Below, one piece after another: positions 1 through 12,747 of a DNA stretch of 64,000 nt. Origin of the DNA: Sclerotinia nivalis (lineage: Eukaryota > Ascomycota > Leotiomycetes > Helotiales > Sclerotiniaceae); NCBI GenBank assembly GCA_029531795.1, contig JAPEIS010000004.1, forward strand, positions 124,001-188,000, given 5' to 3'. Below the pieces are notes generated by a model that did no database searches, was not told the origin of the DNA, and saw only the letters and a list, made by a program, of their open reading frames with translations. Both the position numbers and the translations under genes were made by a program. Position 1 is the stretch's first letter; each line of letters opens with the position of its first letter.

Positions 1-758
1 CGAGTTAAATACCAAAATAGTACTCATCCGAGGCCAAGTGCCGAGACAGGGTTCCCAGCAGAAATGGAAACGAGCCCTTTTACGTAAAGCACAGCTGGTT
101 TTAGAGAAAATGTAATTTTGATAGAGCCGCATTATTGTGCTTTATTTATTAGAGATGTTAGTCATCTTCCATCTTCAAGGATCAATCAATGCATTTAGAT
201 CCTTTTTGATTCTTCAATTCATTATGTTTACGTTTTGCCCATCCCTGGATTAATGAGAAGTCTTTCGTTTATGCATGGAAACCCATGCCATTGAACATTC
301 TTCTGTGAAATCTTGGCAACCTAACTAAATGAAAGCCTTGTCCCGAGGATATCTTGTCTGTTGACTCTGTTCTCTCAATTCCCTAAAATTTCCCAAGAAA
401 GCGAAGGTAACTATGATTTGCTAGTCTCGGATTCTGAGTTGATAGTTTAAAAATAAAGTGAAGGATTCCAAAGATGGATACTGCAGCCTCTGTCAATTGA
501 ACACGTGCCAGCTGTAATGTAGACCAATCGTACAGCTGTATATAAAGACAATGATCTTCTATGCCAAGGACAATAAGTGTGCTAAAACCTCGGGAAGATT
601 GCTATAGAAGCTTCAACGAAGTTCTAGCCTGCTCATAGATAGTAGGCATTCCAAATTGAATGAACCCCTTCAATTAAATAATCTAGCTCCACAACAAATT
701 TATAAGCATTTGGACCACATATATTTTCTATACGAAAATATGCAAGAAGCGACACTAT
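1..758. other. non-coding left edge
   Basis: No open frame, RNA gene or clear repeat could be supported here. It lies 3' of the decayed transporter on the minus strand and is AT-rich. Confidence 0.4.
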
Positions 759-2613
759 TTAATTTAGAATGCCTACTACTCCACAAGGTGGATCAGTTGG
801 ATACTCCACGGTTATCCGGTTGAAAACACAAGGCTTTGGGACGAATCTGACCAAAAAGAGGTATTTGGGGTGAGTTGAGAAGTAACACAAAACGACCAGT
901 GATACTTGGACTATGTTAACTTGTCCAGCTCCGTTATTCCAGTTCTCGTCTTCACCCTTCTCTTTTGCTGCCTTAGCAGCGTTAATCTTCTTCAAGTCGT
1001 GCCAAAAGCAGCAAGAACTATCAAACCAGCCATTACAATTCTAATGACGTAGGTCTTTTTTAAACCACCCATATAAGACCTGAACAAACCTGGTTACTGC
1101 TCATGAGTAATGAGAATTAGGACGCCACTTTAAAATTAAGAAAAGAATATGATAGCCGACGGCTCCAATACTCCACCTGGAATAATGTACCAATTGTCAT
1201 CCCGACAACGATAGGCATAGTTCGAATCCCCCATTCTCCAGCTGAGACGCCGTCAATAGCCTAAAACTATACCCGGAGATAGTATACAAACATCTAGGAG
1301 GTAGAAGCGAGAAAGAACATGACAGTCATTCCACTGTAAACATTATGATCTCTCAACAAGCGGTTAAATGATATTGCACGATCCTCAAGCCAAATCTGAA
1401 CAATCATGAAGGTGATGGAGACGAGGATCGAACCGACGAGCAAAGACCGGACCGGGTGTTGACACTACTCAAAATTTTGAAGTAATGATTAGTTAAGAAG
1501 CCTTGAACTAGAAAAAAGATTCCTCGAAGCTGTAAGAAAAGTATACTCAAGACAAACCCCACTTGACAATCACAATTACAACTATTACCATGGCAGATTT
1601 CCAGCGATATGTAACTTCAGCTTTCTGAAGAAGATAGCATATAATGGAACACATAATAGTAATGATGGCTTAAATGTTTATATTGAGAAGCTCTTCCCAA
1701 AATTTTGCTCTCACAGGGTTTGCTGAATTGCGAGCGATGAAGAATAAGGCAACTATGACTGCCGAGAAACCACCGATGAGGAGGTTTAGGTAAAAACCTT
1801 GGTACTTTGTGTAGAACGACTACTGTTGTTCGCCAGAAGATAACGCATAAACCATGCCACGATACATGTGAGGTAAACTGACCTCCTACTAAGGGTCCAA
1901 TTACACTTGCAATACTCCAAGCCGCACCAGAAACTCCAGTGTATGCAGCTCTCTTCTCTGGAACGGCCATAATTGCAACGAGTGTGGAATGAGCCGGAAA
2001 GTATTCCTCCGCCTCCGACTCCTTCTAAGTGCACGACCAACGATGAAGGTGTTATTATTCCGAGCAACGCCTACAAGGAATAGCCAGCCCATCCATCCCC
2101 TCCGCCAGGTTTGATCCATTGAACAGAAGGGTCTGATGTAGCAAGCATACCCCAAATCAAACATCCAATCTCAAAAACAATGATCGAAGTAAATGGGACC
2201 ACTTTAATGGGAAGTATATGTCACTTTTTCCCAGGCTGATTTGAAACCGAATAAGGCGAGGAAGAAAGCATTCCTATACCACCCAAGTTACTCAATTCCA
2301 TGAAACTCGTCGGTAACTCTAAAGATAGGAGCTGCACTATGGTCTGTTGAGGCAGAGGTGTTAATGTCTGGTAACTAAATAATAAAGAAACGCTGATCTC
2401 TAAATGAAATGAAATGTCTGGATTCATAATTGCGTTGTGTTATGTAAGAGAATACCCAAAGTATACATGCCATATCCATGGCAGTGAAAAAGGTAGCCAG
2501 ACATGGCAAAATAAACCTGTAGAAGAATCATTGTCCATAGTCAGCAGTCCATAACCAGCAGTATGTCTCTGGGATGGTTTAAAGAACCACTTGGCTCTTG
2601 TGCGTGATTCCAT
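759..2613 (-). pseudogene. decayed MFS drug transporter (DHA2-like)
   Basis: Pieces of a fungal 14-TM major facilitator exporter appear in order along the minus strand but in different frames. A first-TM fragment with LATFFTAMDMA lies near 2500. A fragment containing QTIVQLLSLELP and LSNLGG (2221-2427) matches the family's 'TIVxxALP...LxDIGW' segment. GVGGGGILSGSF (near 2020) and GVSGAAWSIASVIGPLVGGQ (1890-1970, motif C) sit in two different frames. A later TM block (LLVGSILVSITFMIVQIW, near 1410-1460) sits further downstream. No single splice model joins them without stops, so the gene looks broken. The 5' limit is the ATG at 2613; the 3' limit is uncertain. Similarity to MFS is established family knowledge; loss of function is inference. 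Confidence 0.7.
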
Positions 2614-3380
2614 TCTTGCGGATAATTCAAGAGTGAAGCTTTTGATAATTCATCAATCTATGAATATGGATGACGGATGATGGATGATGGATGACGGATG
2701 ATGGACGATAAGATGCATATGTGAGAATGACGCATGAAAGAGGTTCGAATAAGTAAAGTAAGATCTTACCTAAGCAGCATATGCATGCCTTAGCCAACTT
2801 ATTTTGTTGCGCTTGACATTTGATTGGTTAAAACACAAACGTAAGGTTAAGGTTTATGTTGGTGGCGGGGATCCTAGGACCAGGAACTCTGCTGCGATTC
2901 CTGGTTGGAATTGAAGCACCAGAAGCCATTTCACGATAACTTTTAATTATTTACATCTCTTTTTACTAATACCGAGTAATTATACTTTATCCTTTACCTT
3001 CCTGAGTATCTACAACTAGGTACCTAAGTACCTGAGTATCTATGATATAGATCAAATATTACAACTCCTCACAGATTTCAACTTATTCATAGGTATTTCA
3101 TAATCCATAGACATTGTACAAAAAGGCTAAAAAAGAATCCAGAAACTTCTAACCCACAATTCCATTCAGCCATTCAGCTCTGGCAAGGTGGGGTAATTAA
3201 CCCGGTTATCGTGGTGGGTGTAAACAAATCATCTCACATGGGAGAGAGCTTTTGGGAAGTTGGTCTACCATTGATACTGAGCCCTGATGAGAAAGGGAAA
3301 TATTAAGAATTCCTAATCTTTCATATAGGAATCATATTCGTCTTATACAATATTCCGCAACAACATCATCTTTCATAAAA
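2614..3380. other. intergenic, with short tandem repeats
   Basis: Spacer between the MFS remnant and choline kinase. It holds an imperfect GATGGATGAC-type repeat (about 2666-2710) and a near-duplicate of 'cctgagtatctac' around 3001-3043. No gene seen; the last ~150 bp should include the choline kinase promoter and 5' UTR. Confidence 0.5.
2666..2710. repeat. GGATGATGGATGAC microsatellite
   Basis: Imperfect tandem copies of a GATGGATGAY unit, non-coding, about 100 bp beyond the ATG of the decayed MFS gene. Confidence 0.7.
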
Positions 3381-5903
3381 ATGAATTCACCACCAGATCT
3401 CAACAGTGCGACGGTGCCTCGCAGACCAGCATTAAGGACAGATTCGGAAGACCTTAATAGTCCCAAGAGTGGACCAACCAAAGGTTAGCAATTGAAATTA
3501 TTCCTCAATTTAATATTGACCTGCCGACGCTAACTTCTTATCTTTCATTCTCTCAGTCGTTTCAATTGCCGAGCCAGAACCAGAAAACATACAAAAGTTT
3601 GAACTTCCCCCAACGGACGAATCTTCAAGAATAAAACTTTTCAGTGCTGGTGTTGCGAAAAGGATGACAGGTCGACCAAATATGCCTTCTGCAACTTCCT
3701 CCAAACTTTCTATCCGAAGTCAAACCAGCTTTGAGGAACCAATTCGAGATACTCGTACCTCTGATTCTTCGAAGCCCAATGATGATTTAAAGCATCATCG
3801 CCACCGCGACAAACTTCTCTCTCAAGTCGCAGAATGGCTGCATTCAGAGAAGGCGAAGAGGACTGCGCGAAAATCAAACAAGAGGGACACCAAAGAGAAT
3901 GAGGCTCAGGTTGAGGATTTGTCAGGCAGAGGAATAAGTTCTAGACCAAGAACAATGTCTAATAGTTCATCTTCAAGCGCTCTTTCCTTGGAAAAATTGC
4001 AAAGAATTTTGGAGGATAACATGTTAGATTTTGGTCACAGTCACCTTCCGCACCTTACACCCCCGAAACGAGTTTCAAGAAAACGATCTCTCGTTCGCCC
4101 TTCGTTGAAACCCACTCCATCTTCTGACACCGAATACCATGATGAGGACATTGTGGTTCCATCGTGTGACGTGATTCTTGATAATTCAAAAACACTCGCA
4201 TACAGTGGTGGTGCTGGATCTTCTATGGAAACAACTACATTAAGCAATTCCAAACGAGCCGAGAAAGAGAGAAAAGCATGGATTCAATTTAAGAATGAAA
4301 TTGTGAGATTGGCGCACACATTAAGATTGAAAGGTTGGAGAAGAGTTCCATTAGACCGAGGCGCTGAAATCGAAGTGGAAAGATTGAGTGGTGCTCTCAC
4401 AAACGCGGTTTATGTTGTTTCTCCTCCAGCAAATCTACCACCCTCTGCGAGCAGTACCAATGTTTCTACCAAGAGCCAAAGATATCCATCAAAGTTATTG
4501 CTTCGAGTTTATGGTCCTCAAGTTGAGCACCTAATTGATAGAGAAGTGGAACTGAGCATTTTGAGAAGATTGGCTAGGAAGAAGATTGGCCCTAGAATGT
4601 TGGGGACTTTTAGAAATGGTCGATTTGAAGAATTCTTTAATGCTCAAACCCTCACGGCTCAAGATCTCAGAATTCCTGATACGAGTAAGAAAATTGCGAA
4701 ACGTATGAGGGAATTACATGATGGTGTTGCATTGCTGCAAGAAGAAAGAGACCAAGGACCATTCGTGTGGAGAAATTGGGACAAATGGGTCGACAGATGT
4801 GAGAAAATTATTACCTATCTCGACAAACAAATTTTAGAAGGGGACTCTAGTAAAAGTATTAGAGGCGAAAGTTGGAGAGATAGAGGATTAGTTTGTGGTG
4901 TTGAATGGCCTGTCTTCAGAGCTGCTGTCGAAAAATACCGACAATGGTTAGAGAAATATTATGGTGGAAGTGAGGAATTAAGCCGCAGCTTAGTATTTGC
5001 TCATAACGATGTATGCGCCCCCACCCTTTTTATTTCTCGGTCCCGAACTGATCACATTCTCAATAGACACAATATGGCAACATTCTACGCTTAGTACCTG
5101 AACCACCCGTCGATGGATCCGCACCTTCTCCACTCCTACTTCCTATGAATCACCACAAACAACTGGTAGTCATTGACTTTGAATATGCAAGTGCCAATAC
5201 CCGTGGTTTGGAATTCGCCAATCATTTTACCGAATGGTGTTACAATTATCATGCACCTCCTCCAATGACTTGGACTTGCGACACTAAAAATTACCCAACA
5301 ATTGAAGAACAAAAGAGATTCGTCAGAGCATATATAAATCATCGCCCTCAATTCAATTCACACGCTTACTCTACTCCAAAATTGGAAGGGCGAGATGCCC
5401 CCCCGGGTAGTATCAAAGAGTTTATGTTGGATAGTCGGACGCTTGTTAGTGAAAGGGACATCCCTAGTAGCAGTACAAATCTCTATGCTGAAGAAGAAGC
5501 AAGAAGAGAACAAGAAACCGAAAAGCAAGCCGAAGAAATGTTGAAAGAAGTTAGAATTTGGAGGTTAGCTAATAGTGCACAATGGGTTGCGTGGGGAATT
5601 GTACAAGCCAAGGTACCAGAATTGGATGATGCGCCGCCTTTTGTTGTAACACCGGATGAAATTGATGGGCCTCAAAATGGCATTTTGGAGGATGCGAAGA
5701 TGGATGATAAGATGGAGAAAGAAAATGAGAGAGAGATTAAAGTGGAAGAACAAGTGGAGGAGGAAGAGGATGAATTCGATTATCTGGGATATGCGCAGAG
5801 TAGAGCGCTTTTCTTCTGGGGGGATGTGGTGGCATTGGGGATTTTGAGAAAAGAGGAGTTACCTGTGGATTTGACTGAGAAGATTAAAGTTTTGCCATAT
5901 TAA
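3381..5903 (+). CDS. choline kinase (Kennedy pathway)
   Basis: Phosphorylates choline (perhaps also ethanolamine) with ATP, the first step of CDP-choline phosphatidylcholine synthesis, in the cytosol. Three exons, 3381-3483, 3557-5010 and 5067-5903, give 797 aa with frame kept at each junction. The N-terminal ~210 residues are polar and low in complexity, then comes a choline kinase N-domain (PLDRGAEIEVERLSGALTN) and the kinase core. The second intron interrupts the Brenner motif exactly after H517-N518-D519; the next exon continues TQYGNILR. The metal-binding VVIDFEYASAN follows (D556), then GLEFANHFTEW, all typical of the choline/ethanolamine kinase family. An acidic Glu/Lys-rich stretch (about 640-740) precedes the C-terminal LGYAQSRALFFWGD helix. 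Choline versus ethanolamine preference cannot be told from sequence; fungal length and N-domain favour Cki1-type. Confidence 0.93.
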
Positions 5904-6519
5904 AGTTGGTGCCATGGGGCGTTTGGAGGGCCTGGAAATTTGATTGGAGGTTTGAATGCGTCAAGGCCATTGTTGAGAAGAGAGAACATTGGGGATAGGA
6001 GTGTACGAAGCGATGTGAGGAGTTGCATGAACCAAGCGAGCTAGCTCAACTTACGATATATATATCAGACTCCAACTCATGGGGTCATATCACAATCGAT
6101 ATGTTGCATGTTTTACGGCGACAATTTCATTTCAATTTCTATATGAACGGATTGAAAATAGAGAGATACCATAGCATAGCATTTAGAAATCAAACTTGTT
6201 GACTTATTTCACATTCCCATATCTTTCATTTCTATGACTGCAAAATACTTGGAAGTCCAAGATAGTAACTACAAGCTCTTTTTTATTATGAACTCATCTT
6301 TCGTATATTGTCAAGTAGCATGTTACTCGTAAAGATGGATATTTTTGCCTAGGTAATCATTGAAGTGCCAAGATGTAAGCATCGGACGTTGTATTCATCT
6401 GGCATCTTTTAATTGGCTAAAAGATCCTCATGACTTTATAACCCCTCCAACGTAATACCTCGGACATATTCTCTGTTCATTGTGTGCCCCGCAATCTCCT
6501 CTGAGATCTAGAAGGTGCA
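5904..6519. other. intergenic spacer
   Basis: 3' region of choline kinase and promoter region of the HET gene, both on the plus strand. AT-rich; no ORF or repeat of note. Confidence 0.5.
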
Positions 6520-9087
6520 ATGGAATTGAAACTTTCTATTCCCGACGGACAGCAAAATCCAAGTATCGAAGTGTTCAAACTCGCCTTACGACAACTCGAA
6601 AACGCTATCGTCAATCGATCTATCGAGCATCATGCGTCTGGCCCTCCGGTTGATTTAAATAGGCTTTGCAACTATTGCACCGTAGTAGGCGACCGTCTCA
6701 AAATCGCATGTGAAGATGACGATGACGCGGCTAAAGAAGTAGATTTTGGAGGCAGCGCCAGAGATGCATCTGGTAATTTGCATATAGGGAGTCTGCGTGA
6801 GATATTCGCTCAGGAAAGTTGTTCTCTCTGTTGTTTAATTACAAGACAGTTTTTAAGGATGAAGCGGAGAGAAATATATAGTAATGCAGGGTCGAAAAAA
6901 ATAGAGCTTGATGGTTTAACACTTGGCGAACTTCTTGAATTGGCTTATCCGGAAGAGGAAATGTCTACTGAGAATGACAATCAGTGGATTATTGATCCTT
7001 TTTCACAAATGCTGCAGCTTTCTCTCAATACTATCCTTAGTGATGGGATATTATCCATATGGTGGCCTGAAAATACGGTGGATGAGGTTAATGATGAGCC
7101 TACTCAACTTCCAATGATTGCTGCTGATCACGAAGCTATGTTTCCTGGGGTAAAACCTTGGATTCCTTTACCTCATGGGATAAGTAATGGCAAGAGGGAT
7201 GTTTCTATGTTTTCAAACTGTTTCAATTCTTGTGTCCAGAATCATGGGGAATGTCGAGAAATATCAGTTAGTCTCGGGTTAGGTGTTGGACCTAGTAGAT
7301 TAATCGATATTGAAGAGATGAGAATAGTGAAGATGGGAATCGATGGGATTCCTAGATATTTTGTCCTTAGTTATGTATGGGGGCATCCACCATTTCTTCT
7401 TCTGGAGAAAGGAAACGAGAGGGAATTTTCCACGCCGGGATTTCTGCAAAAGCAAGTTATACCTCGAACGATTTTGGATGCGATTGAGGTGACGCGACAG
7501 TTCGGCAGTCGGTATTTGTGGGTAGATGCACTATGTATCGTTCAAGATGATCTGGAGAACAAAATGCGAGAGATTGATAGAATGCACATCATATACGCGC
7601 AGGCAGAAATGACCATCGTTGCAGCGACGGGCAATGGTGCTAATTCTGGATTAATAAACATCGATCCGGTTTTTACGAATGAAGATACGCATCCGATAAA
7701 TGGTAGTAGATTTACAGTTGATCCGATGGAAATGCGTCAAGAGGTTGAATTCTCAACATGGTTTTCGCGTGGATGGACATTTCAAGAGCTGGTGTTTTCG
7801 AAAAGAATTCTATATTTTACCCCCGGACGCACTTACTATGCATGCGAAGAAGGAAATTGGAGTGAAGATTTTCCGTTTGTTGGAAAAGTTGATGAGCACA
7901 AGGATGAGGATGAAGATCAAAATAAAAGTGCATTTTATGACGAAAATCTCAAAACGGGTTTCGATTTTCGGAAAAAACTCGACCCGTTCGAAAATTATAG
8001 TTCTATGGTATCGAAAATGTCTACGAGACAATTTACTCAGGAAAGCGATTGTTTGAATGCATGTCGCGGTTTTTATACTGGGCTTTTGTTGAAAGGTTTA
8101 GGGGGTTCTGTATGCGGATTACCAGGTCTCTGTTTTGAATTTGCGCTAGCGTGGCAAGCTGATGGGAATCTTTCGAGGAGACAGAAATCCTCAGACTCGA
8201 GGGACTTTGGTTTTCCTTCTTGGTCTTGGGCGGCTTGGAATGGTCCAATTGAGTATCCGTTTCTTTGTGGTCCGGAAAAATGTGCCGTGAGATGTGAGGT
8301 GAGGTGGGCGGTTTTTGAAGCTTATAAGGTTGCGGATTCTGTTACGGATGTCATCGGCGATGAGAGCTCAAGGGCAAAATACAGATTCAAACAAGTGGTT
8401 CCTACGATAAAAGTTCATACTTCCCCTGAACAATCACATCAGAGCATGAGTTCATGGCTATCTCATTCTTATATCCCCGAGAAGAGACAGGATCTCGACT
8501 CTAATATTGGTTCTTTACTAGACATTGAGCCGGAAATGAGTACAAGCACGAGGAAAATAATATCTAGTAATTTTATCGGACCGAGTATCTTAATATTCCA
8601 CACCAACTCTCTCATTTGTCAAATAAAAGAAACATCAAAGCCCTCACTCGCAAAACACAAAGATCTAAGATTCTTCTCCATCTCCCCCGTCTCCCCATCT
8701 GCAGAAATTATCGGAGAACTCAAAATCGATATCACAACCCTCAACACATTTCTCAGCTCACAGCCACATATCCATACATCCACAGAAAGTAAGCCGGTGC
8801 TCCTAACCGCAGAAATTCTCTCACTCTTCGAAGTAGATTTTGCGAGTCCGTCGGTACGGGATTTATTGTGGTTGAATAGGTATAGTGCGCGAAACACTTT
8901 TTCGAGGGGGTTTAGGGAGTTGTTGGGGAAGAGTGGGGAGAAGAGCGGGGATAAGAGGATGAGGATGAGGGCTGTTATGTGGATTAGCTGGGAGGGGGGC
9001 GTGGCGAGGCGGGTTGCGGTGGGGTGGGTGTTTGGGGAGGGGTTTGATGGTGCGGGGGTTGTGGGGAAGGAGGTTGTGCTTGCTTGA
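6520..9087 (+). CDS. HET-domain protein
   Basis: 855-aa intronless gene. The heterokaryon-incompatibility (HET) domain spans about residues 280-425: it opens with FVLSYVWG, continues with RTILDAIEVTRQFGSRYLWVD, CIVQDD and YAQAEMTIVAATG, and closes with SRGWTFQELVFSKR. These are the three conserved HET blocks. An upstream cysteine-rich segment (RLCNYC and CSLCCLITRQF) is common in such proteins, and SFGFPSWSWA-like tryptophans follow the domain. HET proteins control allorecognition and regulated cell death; the partner and trigger here are unknown. No NACHT, LRR or WD40 part is present. The last ~70 codons are unusually G-rich on the coding strand, unlike the AT-rich body. Start chosen at the first ATG after in-frame stops. 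Confidence 0.92.
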   Translation: MELKLSIPDGQQNPSIEVFKLALRQLENAIVNRSIEHHASGPPVDLNRLCNYCTVVGDRLKIACEDDDDAAKEVDFGGSARDASGNLHIGSLREIFAQESCSLCCLITRQFLRMKRREIYSNAGSKKIELDGLTLGELLELAYPEEEMSTENDNQWIIDPFSQMLQLSLNTILSDGILSIWWPENTVDEVNDEPTQLPMIAADHEAMFPGVKPWIPLPHGISNGKRDVSMFSNCFNSCVQNHGECREISVSLGLGVGPSRLIDIEEMRIVKMGIDGIPRYFVLSYVWGHPPFLLLEKGNEREFSTPGFLQKQVIPRTILDAIEVTRQFGSRYLWVDALCIVQDDLENKMREIDRMHIIYAQAEMTIVAATGNGANSGLINIDPVFTNEDTHPINGSRFTVDPMEMRQEVEFSTWFSRGWTFQELVFSKRILYFTPGRTYYACEEGNWSEDFPFVGKVDEHKDEDEDQNKSAFYDENLKTGFDFRKKLDPFENYSSMVSKMSTRQFTQESDCLNACRGFYTGLLLKGLGGSVCGLPGLCFEFALAWQADGNLSRRQKSSDSRDFGFPSWSWAAWNGPIEYPFLCGPEKCAVRCEVRWAVFEAYKVADSVTDVIGDESSRAKYRFKQVVPTIKVHTSPEQSHQSMSSWLSHSYIPEKRQDLDSNIGSLLDIEPEMSTSTRKIISSNFIGPSILIFHTNSLICQIKETSKPSLAKHKDLRFFSISPVSPSAEIIGELKIDITTLNTFLSSQPHIHTSTESKPVLLTAEILSLFEVDFASPSVRDLLWLNRYSARNTFSRGFRELLGKSGEKSGDKRMRMRAVMWISWEGGVARRVAVGWVFGEGFDGAGVVGKEVVLA

Positions 9088-12000
9088 GGGGTGGGAGTGC
9101 TTGGAGTGGTGTGGGGAAGTCGTGATGCGGTGCGGAGAGGTGAGGTGAGAGGAAGTTGCGGTGTGGTTGAACGAACGCGGGATTGTTGTAAGGTAGTTCG
9201 ACGAATTAGTTTGTTTTATGATTTTTAAGACGAGGTATTCTCCTTGAATGGGTGTCAGACCTCTCTAAACTTACATTGTAATTATTGGATTCTGGTTGGC
9301 AAATGTTACGTACATGATATTATGAATGAATAGATTTTCAATCTTCGAGACGTTGGAAATTAACTTCCCGGATATTCAAGGCCAGCTAGTTTTTTTTATG
9401 CTTTCTCGACATATATGCTCTCGGCAGGCCAACAAGAAATTTTTATCCAGAGTAGCGCAAATAGAAGCAATGTTGAACTTGTAGAATTGTGATTTTGAAT
9501 ATGGCAGCTTTTAATGCGCGTTCTATACTACTCGAGTAAAGATGGGAATAATGATCAAATGCTGGCTATACCTGCAGAGTAATTAACGGTATGTTGAATA
9601 CAATTGATAGTAGTGCAATATATGATAACAACTTCGCATTCATGAATTAAACGGAAACTCTAGTTGTCGATCATGGGTGTAACTACTGCTTTTTAATCTT
9701 CTTTGAAATTTCAGAACTCGGGAATCTTCAATACGTTTGCTCTCTTGCTCTAAAACTAAACCTCAATATCAATATATGCTTGATCGATGTGCTGTGGCTA
9801 TGTGAGGCACTAAGTCACAGTCGTTTGCAAATGATAGGAAAGGGAAGGAAATAGGATCGGGAGAATTAGTTTTATATACCAAGTCGAGTTGAGGAAGCGA
9901 TGGATGAGTTTGCGAGTAAGGAAATTGCGGGGTACTCTTTCTCGTAGATTAATTATTGAAATGGCTGAAATATGACAAATATCATTATGGATTTCCCCAA
10001 GTATAAAAACACCTCCCCCCTCGCTTAACCACCTATTCACAAAAGTTAATTCGCTTAAAGAAACCAACCGATGATTGAGGTAAACGAGGTTTCTAAGCCC
10101 AATAATTAATTACATACTTGAGCTGTTTGAAATTCTATGACTTCCTCTCTATTACATTCCAGTTTTCACCGTCGTTGTGACTGGATCCTGGAACTTAACA
10201 ACTGTAGTCTCGTTATTGCTGTCGTTAGTTTCGGCTCGCATTAACCTTAATGAGAATACTAATTTTCTGGTTTATACATCACAAAATCTCACTACCCAGT
10301 TAGCTACAGAATAGACGATCTATAACAAAGAAAATGAAATTGTGTATCCTGCATAAAAGTGATGGAGTCTGCATCCAGACGCAGGTTAGTTCTAGAAGAT
10401 TATGACAAGAAAGTTTTTATATAGAGAGCTCCATGCGAGCCCTCGAAATTATATATATCGATGTTTCGAACCAGGGCTCATATTACATGAGTCATGTAAC
10501 GACTAGAAGGCGTGATAGGAGATATTAAGTGAATGAATCCTGCTTTTTAGGAGGGTATGATGATGAAGGATTCGAGTTAATAAATCCATTCAATTCTTTT
10601 GAATCTGGAATATCTGCTCTGGAAGTATAGAATTTATCATCTAGTCTTTTTTCTCGGAGATATTTACGGTGTATAGATGTCATGGGATGTTTTCGGGACC
10701 AGTGTTATTCCTGAGATTGTTTTATTGGACTTAATATGCCTAGTCTGATGATTCCCCAAAGGTAAGAAGTGGCCAGCATAGTGTTTTATTTACTGTTATC
10801 TGATTCTCATACCTGATTTTATAGTTACGAACTTATTATCATCGTTTATAGATTCTTAACATATTACTCTCACTTCAGTCTCTAATTTCCACTATCGATT
10901 CAAATATTCCCATTAATAACTCATCTTTCCCCGAACCATGAGCAGATTGAACACTTGATACTATGGCACGACCATTGCAACAAGGAGTTGATACAGCCTC
11001 GCTGTTTTGTTAGAACTCAACCGGATTAAAAAAGTTTTTTATAGAAGATTCCTGGATAGACAATTGAATTCATAAAACAATGTTTAAAAAGATCATAGAT
11101 TTATTGAATACATACAAATTAAAGTAATCTTAACTATTAAACAGAACTTAAAAACCAATCATTACAACCAAATATACTTCAAGATGGATATCAATCTCTA
11201 CTATCGTTCCGCCCCTCTATCTACTCTAATAACTATATAAGCCTTCATACCGTCAATCTTCTTTTAATCAACAAAGGAATATGGCGGCACAATACATTTC
11301 AGGCGTGAGCTCCAAAGATACTCTGGATTCTATAGTGTAGTGGGATAGCTTGTGTGATTACATGTAAGATCATATTCTCTCCACAATCTATTTTCCTCAC
11401 TGACAGAAGCTTTAGAAGTACGATACTTTCAGTACTTATATTGTTATAAATTATTTATTACCCCCTATCTATTCCCAATTGAAAAGGGTTTTCTCACCAC
11501 CAAATGTCCTCCCCACTATCAAATCCGAATCTGCCATCACTCAAAACTTAAATACTCACAAATCCAATATCTCACAAAATCTTCTTGTAATCTTATATCA
11601 ACTCAGAATGCAAGTGAGTCAAGTACTGCTACCCGGACCTTCTTCCCGCACATCTGAACTCTTTGTTGTGTTTGTTCATTCTTTGAATAGAGAGAAAGAA
11701 AGAAAGAAAGGGAAAGGAGGGAGGGAGGTGAAAAATTGTTGAATTTATAAGACGGGGGAAAATAGATGTATTTCTATTATTTTTCTATTTGTAATTCTTA
11801 TATAATCTTATATCAATCTATATATACAATGAATTCTAAATCTGGAACTATAATATTAATTTGCCCCGGACTTCGAAGAACTCATTTCTGATCATATATC
11901 CTTTACCATCGAGGTCTCCACATAGTACATATATAAACAAAACACACTTGACTAGATAAATGACTCGCCTCTGGCTCGGAACGCTGCGCTGTGCATTATA

Positions 12001-12747
12001 TCTTTGGCTAGGGTGTTTGGGCTTTAATTGCTTTCCCCCCCAAACGCCCCCTCCCCTGCGTCGTACCTCCTCGGGGGGGTCCCCCGGGGAAAAGTGTGTG
12101 CAAGGCTGATTTGTTTAAGTAGATGTATGTCAATCTGTGTATACGGTGTGTCCTGTGTCCTGGGCTATAATATTAGTTTGCCCACCGATATCACATCACA
12201 TTTTAATCCGATACTTTAACCCGATACTTCAATTATAATAATATCAATTTATTACACCAATACAAAAGCCACTATGAGTATCCCTTCTCTAAAATAAAAT
12301 AATTCTCAATTAAAAAACACCCGAAAAACGTATACTTATATTGATATAGGAACCGCTAGATATTTTTAGTCTACGATGAATTCTTTGGTAAACAAAAATC
12401 TTTAATACACTAGGTCAATTATCTTTTGCGCACGTGAATTTTGTTATTGAATAGACTATCTAGTATACTCTGCTAAATGTAAATGATGATGTTAAGAAGT
12501 TTGAAATGGTGGAACGATTTCCACAACCAGCCCATCCTCCACAACACCAAAGAGGAGAATTGTACCACCAGTGAAAGAAATCGAAGTTGTTCAACCCCAT
12601 TTATACTCTCCATGCACTCCATACACTCCACAATATCCACCTCTACCGTTCTGAGCCAAAAATCTTAGAGTCCGAATCAGAGAAAAGCATCAGGTTTAAA
12701 AGACCGTTTCTCCCTCAATATGAACATTCAAAACCCCGATGACCAGC
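9088..12747. other. 3.7-kb AT-rich non-coding spacer
   Basis: No gene could be supported on either strand; open stretches of 60-90 codons have no family resemblance and no consistent splice partners. It contains a purine tract (about 11690-11728) and a short GC-rich island (12030-12095). Probably 3' regions plus decayed sequence. Confidence 0.5.
11690..11728. repeat. GAAA/GGGA purine tract
   Basis: Simple-sequence purine run, AGAAAGAAAG followed by GGAGGGAGGG, in non-coding DNA. Confidence 0.6.

Noticed and set aside
9810..10067. 85-codon minus-strand frame
   Set aside because: Starts with TTG rather than ATG, AT-rich, no similarity.
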